Source: Prevotella sp. UBA3288
Lineage (GTDB): Bacteria > Bacteroidota > Bacteroidia > Bacteroidales > Bacteroidaceae
Assembly (NCBI GenBank): GCA_002361655.1
Contig: DETM01000039.1
Location: 15,723-22,332, forward strand
DNA length: 6,610 nucleotides
Direction: 5' to 3'
Part shown: piece by piece, positions 1-6,610 of the stretch
How the letters are laid out: each line of letters begins with the position of its first letter
Numbering within the stretch: the stretch's first letter is position 1
The notes under the pieces: generated by a model
Told to the model about the DNA's origin: nothing
The model's database searches: none
The model's input: only the letters and a program-made list of their open reading frames with translations
Position numbers and translations under genes: made by a program

Positions 1-2586
1 CACTTCCTGGAGCACATGTGCTTCAACGGTACAGAACATTTCAAGGGCAACGACATTGTGAAATGGTGCGAGACCATCGGTGTGAAATTCGGTCGCGACC
101 TGAATGCCTACACCTCTATCGACCAGACGGTGTACAACATTTCTAACGTGCCGACCACCCGCGAGGGCATCATCGACTCCTGTCTGCTCATCCTACACGA
201 CTGGGCCGACGGCCTGTTGCTGGAGCCGGAGGAGATTGACAAGGAGCGTGGAGTGATTCACGAGGAGTGGCGTCTGCGCACCAGTGCCCAGATGCGAATG
301 CTGGAGCGCGACCTGCCCCGCCTCTATCCTGACTCTAAGTATGGCCATCGTATGCCTATCGGCCTGATGGAAATCATCGACAACTTCAAGCCAGAGGTGC
401 TGCGTGCCTACTATGAGAAGTGGTACCGTCCTGACAACCAGGCCATCATCGTGGTGGGCGACGTGGACGTGAATGCTGTAGAGCAGAAGATCAAGAACCT
501 CTTCTCGCCCATCAAGATGCCTGAGAACCCCGCTCCTGTGGTGGCTGAGGCTGTGCCCGACAACAAGGAGGCTATCATCGTGGTCGACAAGGACAAGGAG
601 ATGCAGTACAGCATCGTGGAACTGATGTTCAAGGGCGAGCCCATCCCCGATGAAGTCAAGGGAAATATGCAGTACCTCATCATCGACTACCTGAAAGATG
701 CCTGCATCAGTATGCTGAACGACCGCTACAACGAGTTGGCCCAGAAAGCCGACTGCCCCTATCTGCAGGGTGGTGCCGGCTATGGTCAGTACCTGTTGTC
801 AAAGACAAAGGATGCCTTCGAACTGAGCGCACTGCCGAAGGAAGGACAGACAGAGGCTGCGCTGAAGACCGTGCTCGTTGAGGCTCGTCGCGCCGCTGAG
901 TTCGGCTTCACCGCTACAGAGTATCAGCGCTACAAGTCGAAATTCACCAGCCAGTTGGACAAGGACTACTCTAATAAGGACAAACGCTACAACAGCCGCT
1001 TTGTCAACCAGTATGTGCAACACTTCCTGGAAAAAGAGCCCATCCCAGGTATCGATATGTACTATCAGACCATGAAGCAGATCGTGCCCATGCTGCCGCT
1101 GGAGGCCGTCAACAGTTTGATGAAACAGTTCGTCAGCACTAACGACTCCAATGTGGTGGTGCTCAACATGAACCAGGAGAAGGAAGGTGCCGTCTATCCC
1201 ACCGAGGCCTCGCTCAAGCAGGCTCTCGATGAGGCCCGTGCCACCCAGATTGAGGCCTACGTGGACAACGTGAAGAACGAGCCCCTGATTACCACTCTGC
1301 CCCAGGCCGGCAAGATTGTGAAGGAGGAAGCCGGCAAGAAGTTCGACAGCAAGGAACTGACACTCTCCAACGGTGTGAAGGTCATCCTGAAGCAGACCGA
1401 CCTGAAGAATGACCAGGTGCTGCTGAGTGCCGAAGGCTTCGGCGGATCTGCCCTCTATGGCGAGCAGGACTTCGCCAATATCAAGATGTTCGATGATGCC
1501 GTCGAGGCCAGCGGCCTGGGCAACTTCTCGCACACCGAACTGGAGAAGGCCCTCGCAGGCAAGATTGCCAGTGCCAGCCTCTCCATCAGCGACAACCGCA
1601 TGAACGTCAGCGGCTCGTCGACCCCCACTGACGTGGAGACCATGCTGCAACTCGTCTACCTCTACTTCACCAACATCAACAAAGACCAGGAGTCGTACGA
1701 CAACATGATGAAGACCCAGGAGTTGCTGCTGAAGAACAAGATGCTGCAGCCCGAGGCCGTGTTCAGCGACTCGCTGACCCTCACCATCTCGGCCCACAGC
1801 AAGCGTGAGGCACCCATCACCATGGACGACCTGAAGGCCGTCAACTACGACCGTATCCTCGCCATGGCCAAGGAGCAGACAGCCAATGCCGCTGCCTTCA
1901 CCTTCACCATCATCGGCAACTACGACGAGGCAACCATCCGTCCGCTCCTCGAGCAGTACATCGGCAGCCTGCCCGGCGATGCCAAGAAGGTGGTGAAGAG
2001 TCAGGATGTGTCTTCCACATTCAAGGGCGAGGTCATCAACAACTTCAAACGCAAGATGGAGACACCGAAGGCCATTGCCGTCATGGTCTGGCAGAGCGAG
2101 AAACAGACCTACAACCTAGAGAATATCGTGCGTGGCGACATGGTGGGACAGATTCTTACTATGATCTATACCGAGAAGATCCGTGAGGAGGCCAGTGCAG
2201 CCTACTCTGTGATGGCACAGGCCGGCATCAACCGTGACGACTTTAAGTCAAGCAGCCTCATCCTCGTCTACTGCCCCATGAAGCCTGAGAAGGGCGACAT
2301 CGCCGTGAAGATTATGAAAGAGGAGGTGGAAGCCCTGGCCAAGACCGTGGATGCCGAGAAACTGAACAAGGTGAAGGAGTACATGCTGAAGAACGTGGAC
2401 GACCAGGCCAAGACAAACCGCTACTGGGCCAACGCACTCGGCAACTGGCGCAAATACAGCGTCGACATCAACACCGACTATAAGCAGACGGTGCAGGCCC
2501 AGACCCCTGAGAGCATTGCTGCTTTCGTGAAGGAACTGCTCAGTGCCGGCAACCGTGCCGAAATTATCATGCTGCCAGAGGAATAA
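1..2586 (+). CDS. M16 family zinc metallopeptidase, PqqL-like (5' end outside window)
   Basis: Single-chain M16 (pitrilysin/insulinase fold) zinc peptidase. The frame is open from base 1, so the ATG at 16 is internal and the true start lies upstream; 861 residues are visible. The zinc motif HxxEH reads HFLEH on bases 1-15, followed by FNGT and an NAYTS motif typical of PqqL-type members. The third zinc ligand is most likely the Glu at window residue 89 (bases 265-267) in the ExxxxxxE pattern shared with pitrilysin and insulin-degrading enzyme. A second M16 half begins near residue 451 (LTLSNGVKVIL). It carries the Arg728/Tyr735 pair (IREEASAAYSV) that in the family binds the substrate backbone. 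Full PqqL-like proteins have about 930 residues, so roughly 70-80 are missing, including any signal peptide. Such proteins are usually exported to the periplasm or envelope; that is inference here. The gene ends at a strong terminator and is probably transcribed separately from metK. Substrate unknown. Confidence 0.95.
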   Translation, partial: HFLEHMCFNGTEHFKGNDIVKWCETIGVKFGRDLNAYTSIDQTVYNISNVPTTREGIIDSCLLILHDWADGLLLEPEEIDKERGVIHEEWRLRTSAQMRMLERDLPRLYPDSKYGHRMPIGLMEIIDNFKPEVLRAYYEKWYRPDNQAIIVVGDVDVNAVEQKIKNLFSPIKMPENPAPVVAEAVPDNKEAIIVVDKDKEMQYSIVELMFKGEPIPDEVKGNMQYLIIDYLKDACISMLNDRYNELAQKADCPYLQGGAGYGQYLLSKTKDAFELSALPKEGQTEAALKTVLVEARRAAEFGFTATEYQRYKSKFTSQLDKDYSNKDKRYNSRFVNQYVQHFLEKEPIPGIDMYYQTMKQIVPMLPLEAVNSLMKQFVSTNDSNVVVLNMNQEKEGAVYPTEASLKQALDEARATQIEAYVDNVKNEPLITTLPQAGKIVKEEAGKKFDSKELTLSNGVKVILKQTDLKNDQVLLSAEGFGGSALYGEQDFANIKMFDDAVEASGLGNFSHTELEKALAGKIASASLSISDNRMNVSGSSTPTDVETMLQLVYLYFTNINKDQESYDNMMKTQELLLKNKMLQPEAVFSDSLTLTISAHSKREAPITMDDLKAVNYDRILAMAKEQTANAAAFTFTIIGNYDEATIRPLLEQYIGSLPGDAKKVVKSQDVSSTFKGEVINNFKRKMETPKAIAVMVWQSEKQTYNLENIVRGDMVGQILTMIYTEKIREEASAAYSVMAQAGINRDDFKSSSLILVYCPMKPEKGDIAVKIMKEEVEALAKTVDAEKLNKVKEYMLKNVDDQAKTNRYWANALGNWRKYSVDINTDYKQTVQAQTPESIAAFVKELLSAGNRAEIIMLPEE

Positions 2587-2616
2587 GCGTCACTGTTCCC
2601 TCAGTCATCAATATCA

Positions 2617-2653
2617 GCCGAGGCTCTCCATATCGAGGGTCTCGGCGCTTTTT
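2617..2653 (+). terminator. Intrinsic terminator after the M16 peptidase gene
   Basis: A 12-bp stem pairs 2617-2628 with 2635-2646, with two G-T wobbles. The outer arms are GCCGAG and CTCGGC and the loop is 6 nt. Five Ts follow at 2649-2653, two bases after the stem. It lies 30 nt after the peptidase stop codon and 100 nt before the metK promoter, so it separates the two transcription units. Confidence 0.88.
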
Positions 2654-2752
2654 GATTTCAACTGCTCCTGAAAAAGACCTTGCTGACAAATGGTAAAAAA
2701 CCTCTAAACACTTGCTCATAAAATCGTCTACACCAATTTATTGCCCAAAAAC

Positions 2753-2783
2753 TTTGCCATCTCTCTTTTTTTATTTACCTTTG
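2753..2783 (+). promoter_or_regulatory. Bacteroidetes-type promoter of metK
   Basis: The -33 box TTTG (2753-2756) and a -7 box TACCTTTG (2776-2783) are 19 nt apart. Both match the TTTG / TAnnTTTG consensus of the Bacteroidetes primary sigma factor exactly. Transcription would start a few bases downstream, around 2788-2792, leaving a leader of about 45 nt before the metK ATG at 2836. That leader has no clear Shine-Dalgarno sequence and no strong hairpin, and it is too short for a SAM-I type riboswitch. As no equally good promoter is seen further on, it probably drives the genes behind metK as well. Confidence 0.85.
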
Positions 2784-2835
2784 CAGTCCAAGAGCAGAGT
2801 CATCAGACAAGCATTCAAATAAAGTATCATAGAAC

Positions 2836-4095
2836 ATGGCATATCTATTCTCATCGGAATCAGTATCGGAAGGCCATCCCGACAAGGTAGCCGACCAAAT
2901 ATCAGACGCTATCCTCGACCAGTTCCTGGCCTACGACGACAAGGCTCGCGTGGCTTGCGAGAGTTTCGTCACCACCGGCCAGGTGGTCATCATGGGCGAA
3001 GTGCGCAGCGAGGTGTATATCGACCTGCAGACCATTGCCCGTAACACCATTAAAAAGATTGGCTATACCAAGGCCGAATATCAGTTCGACGGCAACTCAT
3101 GCGGCATTCTGACGGCCATCCACGAGCAAAGTGCCGACATCAACCGCGGTGTAGACCGTGAAGAAGACGAGAATCAGGGGGCCGGCGACCAGGGCATGAT
3201 GTTTGGCTATGCCACCAACGAGACGGAGAACTTCATGCCCGTATCACTGGACTTGGCCCACCTGATCATGCGCACCTTGGCCGACATCCGCAAGGAGGGC
3301 CAGATGATGACCTACCTGCGGCCCGACGCCAAGAGCCAGGTGACCATCGAGTATAGCGACGAAGGCATCCCCGAGCGTATCGACACCATTGTGGTATCAA
3401 CACAGCACGACGAGTTCGACGACGACGAGAAGATGCTGGAGCGCATTAAGAACGATGTCATCAACATCCTCATTCCCCGTGTCAAACAGCACATTCACAG
3501 CGCAAAGGTTCTTGCACTCTTCAATGATGACATCAAATACTACGTCAACCCGACGGGTAAATTTGTCATCGGTGGCCCTCACGGCGACACCGGTCTGACG
3601 GGCCGAAAAATTATCGTCGACACCTATGGCGGTAAGGGTGCCCATGGTGGCGGAGCATTCTCCGGCAAGGACTCGTCGAAGGTGGACCGCTCGGCGGCCT
3701 ATGCAGCCCGGCACATCGCCAAAAACATGGTGGCTGCCGGCGTCAGCGACGAGATGCTGGTACAGGTCAGTTACGCCATCGGCGTGGCCAAGCCCATGAA
3801 CATCTACGTAAACACCTACGGTCGCAGCAAGGTGCAAATGAGTGACGGCGATATTGCCAAGAAGATTGAGACCCTGTTCGACCTGCGGCCCAAAGCCATC
3901 GAGCGGACACTGAAACTACGTCAGCCCATGTATCTGGAGACGGCTGCCTACGGCCACATGGGCCGTCAGCCCGAGGTTGTGAAGAAAACCTTCACCAGCC
4001 ACTACCATGCTACGAAGACCATCGACGTGGAACTCTTCACCTGGGAGAAACTGGATCGCGTAGACGATATCAAACAGGCATTTGGACTCGACTAG
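2836..4095 (+). CDS. metK: S-adenosylmethionine synthase (methionine adenosyltransferase)
   Basis: Cytoplasmic enzyme that makes S-adenosylmethionine from methionine and ATP, releasing phosphate and diphosphate. The E. coli active-site numbering carries over directly through the first third: His14 and Asp16 in GHPDK (13-17), Glu42, Glu55, Gln98 and Asp118 in GAGDQG (115-120). Further on come LRPDAKSQV (161-169), the conserved [16 protein letters not shown] (251-266) and the glycine-rich GGGAFSGKD (271-279) that holds the triphosphate. At 419 residues it is longer than the 384-residue E. coli enzyme. The extra length lies mainly in an acidic insertion near 191-220 and in the C-terminal region near 375-405. 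It starts at the first ATG after a consensus promoter; no Shine-Dalgarno sequence is visible, as is usual in Bacteroidetes. It is the first gene of the dense cluster and overlaps the next reading frame by 14 nt. All key residues are present, so it should be active. Confidence 0.98.
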   Translation: MAYLFSSESVSEGHPDKVADQISDAILDQFLAYDDKARVACESFVTTGQVVIMGEVRSEVYIDLQTIARNTIKKIGYTKAEYQFDGNSCGILTAIHEQSADINRGVDREEDENQGAGDQGMMFGYATNETENFMPVSLDLAHLIMRTLADIRKEGQMMTYLRPDAKSQVTIEYSDEGIPERIDTIVVSTQHDEFDDDEKMLERIKNDVINILIPRVKQHIHSAKVLALFNDDIKYYVNPTGKFVIGGPHGDTGLTGRKIIVDTYGGKGAHGGGAFSGKDSSKVDRSAAYAARHIAKNMVAAGVSDEMLVQVSYAIGVAKPMNIYVNTYGRSKVQMSDGDIAKKIETLFDLRPKAIERTLKLRQPMYLETAAYGHMGRQPEVVKKTFTSHYHATKTIDVELFTWEKLDRVDDIKQAFGLD

Positions 4096-4906
4096 CACCA
4101 TACTACCGACACCCGACTTTGGCTTTCATAACGACGAAAGTCAACTGTGGGCCGGCCACGACTTCTTGTTGGCAGACACGCTCCCTTCTACGGTCAGCGT
4201 CTACAGCCCGGGCGTGGTCGGCGACCTCATCCCCTACGGCCTTGGCAACGACGACACCGTGGCTATTGGCCTGCTAACTATCCTCATATTCGTCGCCATC
4301 GCAACGAGCCGATCATGGCATTTCATCAACCGGCAAACCAGGACTTTTCTCTATACCCACCACGACAATGGCACGGAGACAGAGACTGCGTCGGACATCC
4401 GCTTCCAGTACATAATGGCCGGCATCGACCTGGTGCTGTTGACCATGATAGCCTTTATCTATACCGAGGACTATCTTGCAAATCCTTATTTCCATATTGA
4501 CAACTACAAACTGATAGGCATGATACTCGCCATGGTGATTGTCTATTTCATCCTCAGATGGACAGCGACGACTATGGTCAACCTCACCTTCTTTAATAGT
4601 AAAAAAAACATACAATGGACATACTCACAACTCTTCCTCACCACCATAGAAACAGTACTGATGTGCCCACTCGTCATCGCCCTCGTCTATCTAGGCCTCA
4701 GTACCGAAAAAGGTATAATTTGGTTCCTTGCTATTCTCATTTTGAACAAATTACTAACATTTTATAAGGATTGGAGCATCTTTTTTAAACAAAACGGCGG
4801 TGTTTTGCAAACTATTTTGTACTTTTGTGCCCTCGAAATAACGCCTTTGCTCGCTTTCGGCGGTGCTTGGCGTGCGATGACGAATTTTCTTAAAGTAATT
4901 TTTTAG
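4082..4906 (+). CDS. DUF4271 domain integral membrane protein
   Basis: Inner-membrane protein of unknown function, assigned to the DUF4271 family of Bacteroidetes from its topology, its C-terminal [12 protein letters not shown] segment and its place next to hemD. By eye there are six hydrophobic helices near residues 58-76, 109-127, 142-160, 181-206, 211-227 and 240-262. A soluble N-terminal stretch of about 55 residues and a polar loop (about 77-108) precede the second helix. The start is uncertain. The frame opens after a stop at 4061-4063, and the first usable codon is the TTG at 4082, inside the last codons of metK. There is no in-frame ATG before 4415, which would remove the first helix. 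TTG at 4166 or 4169 and GTG at 4214 are alternatives that keep all helices. The close link to metK suggests co-transcription and perhaps translational coupling. Its 3' third is visibly richer in A+T than its neighbours. No catalytic motif is seen; a role as envelope protein or membrane partner is only inference. Confidence 0.85.
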   Translation: MDSTSTILPTPDFGFHNDESQLWAGHDFLLADTLPSTVSVYSPGVVGDLIPYGLGNDDTVAIGLLTILIFVAIATSRSWHFINRQTRTFLYTHHDNGTETETASDIRFQYIMAGIDLVLLTMIAFIYTEDYLANPYFHIDNYKLIGMILAMVIVYFILRWTATTMVNLTFFNSKKNIQWTYSQLFLTTIETVLMCPLVIALVYLGLSTEKGIIWFLAILILNKLLTFYKDWSIFFKQNGGVLQTILYFCALEITPLLAFGGAWRAMTNFLKVIF

Positions 4907-4915
4907 GACACAGAA

Positions 4916-5665
4916 ATGATTAAAAAGATTCTGGTTTCTCAGCCCAAACCAACCAGCGAAAAATCGCCTTATTACGACATTGCCGAACGATTCGGTGTCG
5001 AACTGGTCTTCAGGCCCTTTATCAAGGTAGAGGGGATGACGGCTCGGGAGTTCCGCGCTCAAAAGGTGAACATACTAGACTACACAGCCATTGTCTTTAC
5101 ATCGCGCCATGCCATTGACCACTTCTTCACACTGGCCAAAGAACTGCGCGTTACCATCCCTGAAAACATGAAATACTTCTGTGTCACAGAGACTATCGCG
5201 CTCTATATTCAGAAATACGTACAATATCGTAAGCGCAAGGTATTCTTCGGAACCACCGGCCGCATCGACGACCTGCTGCCTACCATGGTGAAGCACAAGA
5301 CCGAGAAATACCTGGTGCCCATGAGCGACGTTCACACCGACTCGCTCTCCAAACTACTCGACTCCAAGAAACTACAGCACAAGGAGTGTGTGATGTACAA
5401 AACCGTGAGTAATGATTTTACGGATGAAGAAGTCAAGACATTCGACTATGACATGTTAATCTTCTTCAGCCCGTCAGGTATAGAGTCGCTCACCAAGAAC
5501 TTCCCCAACTTCGAGCAGGGCAACATCGCCATTGCCACTTTCGGTCCGGCCACTGCGAAGGCTGTTCTCGACGCCGGGCTCCGTCTGGACCTGGAGGCTC
5601 CCAGCGAAAAATATCCCTCGATGACTGGTGCCCTGCAGCACTATCTGCTCTTGAATGAAGAATGA
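4916..5665 (+). CDS. hemD: Uroporphyrinogen-III synthase family protein (HemD-like)
   Basis: HemD closes hydroxymethylbilane to uroporphyrinogen III, the branch point to heme, siroheme and corrinoids. This 249-residue protein has the family's usual length and two-lobed pattern: an N-terminal strand ILVSQPKP (5-12), TAIVFTSRHAIDHF (57-70), then in the second lobe DMLIFFSPSGIESL (179-192), IATFGPATAKAV (206-217) and SEKYPSM (230-236). The family is poorly conserved and has few absolutely required residues, so membership is firm but enzyme activity is less so. The ATG lies 9 nt after the DUF4271 stop. An AGGA (4905-4908) partly inside that stop codon, 7 nt before the ATG, is one of the few Shine-Dalgarno-like sites in the window. 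The end overlaps rnpA by 11 nt. No other tetrapyrrole gene is visible nearby, so the protein may serve a partial pathway or have another role; that is inference. Confidence 0.85.
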   Translation: MIKKILVSQPKPTSEKSPYYDIAERFGVELVFRPFIKVEGMTAREFRAQKVNILDYTAIVFTSRHAIDHFFTLAKELRVTIPENMKYFCVTETIALYIQKYVQYRKRKVFFGTTGRIDDLLPTMVKHKTEKYLVPMSDVHTDSLSKLLDSKKLQHKECVMYKTVSNDFTDEEVKTFDYDMLIFFSPSGIESLTKNFPNFEQGNIAIATFGPATAKAVLDAGLRLDLEAPSEKYPSMTGALQHYLLLNEE

Positions 5666-6038
5666 GTTTAGGAAGCAGGAACGTATCGTCAGCCAAAAAC
5701 TGATGGACCACCTCTTTAGCGGGAAAGAGAGCCACTCGTTGACGGCCTTCCCGCTAAGAGCAGTCTATATGAAACAAGATATACCCCATGGCGACGTGCC
5801 GGTACAGATACTGGTCAGCGTACCCAAGCGACACCTGAAGCACGCCGTCGACCGCAATCGCGTCAAACGACAAGTGCGAGAAGCCTACCGCCTGCGGAAA
5901 GGGCATCTGTGGCAGAGCATCCCCGACAGCCAGTCGCTGGCCATCGCCTTCATCTGGCAGACTGACAAATGCTTGCCTTCGGCTGAGGTAGACAGCCGTA
6001 TGAGGAGCCTGCTGGAACGCATCAACCGAAAACTATGA
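5655..6038 (+). CDS. rnpA: Ribonuclease P protein component
   Basis: Small basic protein that binds the catalytic RNase P RNA and helps it cut the 5' leader from precursor tRNAs. The family signature [13 protein letters not shown] is at residues 67-79, with the usual preceding strand [17 protein letters not shown] (50-66) that forms part of the RNA-binding face. The length of 127 residues is normal. The ATG at 5655 lies inside the end of the HemD frame (11-nt overlap). A second ATG at 5662 is in another frame and cannot be the start. No Shine-Dalgarno sequence precedes it, so translation probably depends on ribosomes finishing hemD. The stop overlaps the yidD start as ATGA. In most bacteria rnpA lies between rpmH and yidD/yidC near dnaA; here rpmH and yidC are absent and only the link to yidD is kept. 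Confidence 0.96.
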   Translation: MKNEFRKQERIVSQKLMDHLFSGKESHSLTAFPLRAVYMKQDIPHGDVPVQILVSVPKRHLKHAVDRNRVKRQVREAYRLRKGHLWQSIPDSQSLAIAFIWQTDKCLPSAEVDSRMRSLLERINRKL

Positions 6039-6277
6039 AACTGTTATGGCACTACATAGCCATCGTACTGAAGTGGATATTGCTGACGCCTATCATTTTC
6101 TACCAGCGATGCATCAGCCCCTTTACACCACCGGCCTGCCGCTTCACGCCGACATGCTCACAGTATGCCAGGGAAGCCATTATCAAGCATGGTCCCATCA
6201 AAGGTCTCGCCCTGGCCATCTGGCGAATCCTACGCTGCAACCCCTGGGGAGGATCGGGCTATGATCCAGTACCGTGA
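6035..6277 (+). CDS. yidD: Membrane protein insertion efficiency factor YidD
   Basis: Small inner-face membrane-associated protein that aids insertion of membrane proteins through the YidC/Sec route. The 80-residue sequence is full length and carries the complete family pattern: an amphipathic N-terminal segment (about 3-22), YQRCISPF (23-30), [11 protein letters not shown] (35-45), a conserved HG at 52-53 and the C-terminal [14 protein letters not shown] (67-80). The family cysteines at 26, 35, 41 and 68 are all present. The ATG at 6035 overlaps the rnpA stop in an ATGA, so the two proteins are probably made by coupled translation. It is the last tightly packed gene before a 73-nt spacer and tyrS. 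No yidC is in the window. Confidence 0.96.
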   Translation: MKLLWHYIAIVLKWILLTPIIFYQRCISPFTPPACRFTPTCSQYAREAIIKHGPIKGLALAIWRILRCNPWGGSGYDPVP

Positions 6278-6288
6278 AAGGAGAAAAG

Positions 6289-6334
6289 GGTGAAAAGGTG
6301 AAAAGGTGAAAAAGTAAAAGAAAAAGGGTGAAAA
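6289..6334 (+). repeat. GGTGAAAA tandem units in a homopurine-rich spacer
   Basis: Three perfect head-to-tail copies of GGTGAAAA occupy 6289-6312 and a fourth stands at 6327-6334, with degenerate A/G-rich copies before and between them. The whole 6276-6344 stretch is almost free of C and holds only a few Ts. It lies between the yidD stop and the tyrS ATG. It shows no hairpin or T-run, so it does not look like a terminator. It is probably an intergenic simple repeat prone to copy-number change. Confidence 0.8.
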
Positions 6335-6338
6335 ATAA

Positions 6339-6610
<272 letters not shown>

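Noticed and set aside
1021..1038. Second HFLE sequence in the peptidase, resembling the zinc motif HFLEH
   Set aside because: It continues HFLEK and so lacks the second zinc histidine. It falls in a linker-like region, not at a repeat start.
799..1797. A 332-codon open frame on the - strand opposite the M16 peptidase gene
   Set aside because: It is a low-complexity Leu/Val/His-rich translation, expected from the mirror of strongly biased codons. The + strand frame has clear family motifs over the same bases.
4147..4500. 117-codon + strand frame inside the DUF4271 gene
   Set aside because: It starts with GTG in a different frame, is arginine/proline/histidine-rich, and has no recognisable domain. 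The overlapping frame has six helices typical of the family.
4804..4827. Possible internal promoter: TACTTTTG (4820-4827) matches the -7 consensus
   Set aside because: The only TTTG boxes upstream are too close (12 nt gap for 4804-4807); none is found at 19-21 nt. It is a half-site only.
6277..6283. AAAGGAG, a strong Shine-Dalgarno look-alike after yidD
   Set aside because: It lies 67 nt before the tyrS ATG, with an in-frame stop at 6336-6338 between them. No small open frame with an ATG at a suitable distance follows.

Overview
The window is an ordinary housekeeping segment of a Bacteroidales chromosome, most likely Prevotella or a close relative. Three things point there: the gene order DUF4271 - hemD - rnpA - yidD - tyrS, a textbook Bacteroidetes promoter (TTTG, 19 nt, TAnnTTTG) in front of metK, and an almost complete lack of Shine-Dalgarno sequences before A-rich start sites. 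All genes lie on the + strand. The sequence alone does not give the species.

Layout. Positions 1-2586 hold most of a large M16 zinc peptidase of the PqqL type. Its N-terminus lies outside the window, and the zinc motif HxxEH sits on the first 15 bases. A strong intrinsic terminator (2617-2653) ends that unit. The 249-nt gap after the peptidase gene also holds the metK promoter (2753-2783). From there the genes run tightly packed: metK (2836-4095), a six-helix DUF4271 membrane protein (4082-4906, apparently from a TTG start inside the end of metK), a HemD-family protein (4916-5665), rnpA (5655-6038) and yidD (6035-6277). Junctions are a 14-nt overlap, a 9-nt gap, an 11-nt overlap and a 4-nt ATGA overlap, with no terminator visible between them. 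A 73-nt spacer, mostly homopurine and carrying tandem GGTGAAAA units, then leads to the start of tyrS (6351 to the window end).

How the genes fit together. metK makes S-adenosylmethionine. rnpA encodes the protein subunit of RNase P (tRNA 5' maturation), and tyrS charges tRNA-Tyr. yidD belongs to membrane-protein insertion and usually travels with rnpA. The HemD-like protein and DUF4271 protein are the least understood members. The unit reads as a growth-linked housekeeping operon rather than a dedicated pathway. I found no mobile element, CRISPR array, RNA gene, phage or defence signature, and no convincing new system. The points most worth a second look are the HemD homologue in an RNase P operon, the start of the DUF4271 gene, and the purine repeat before tyrS.
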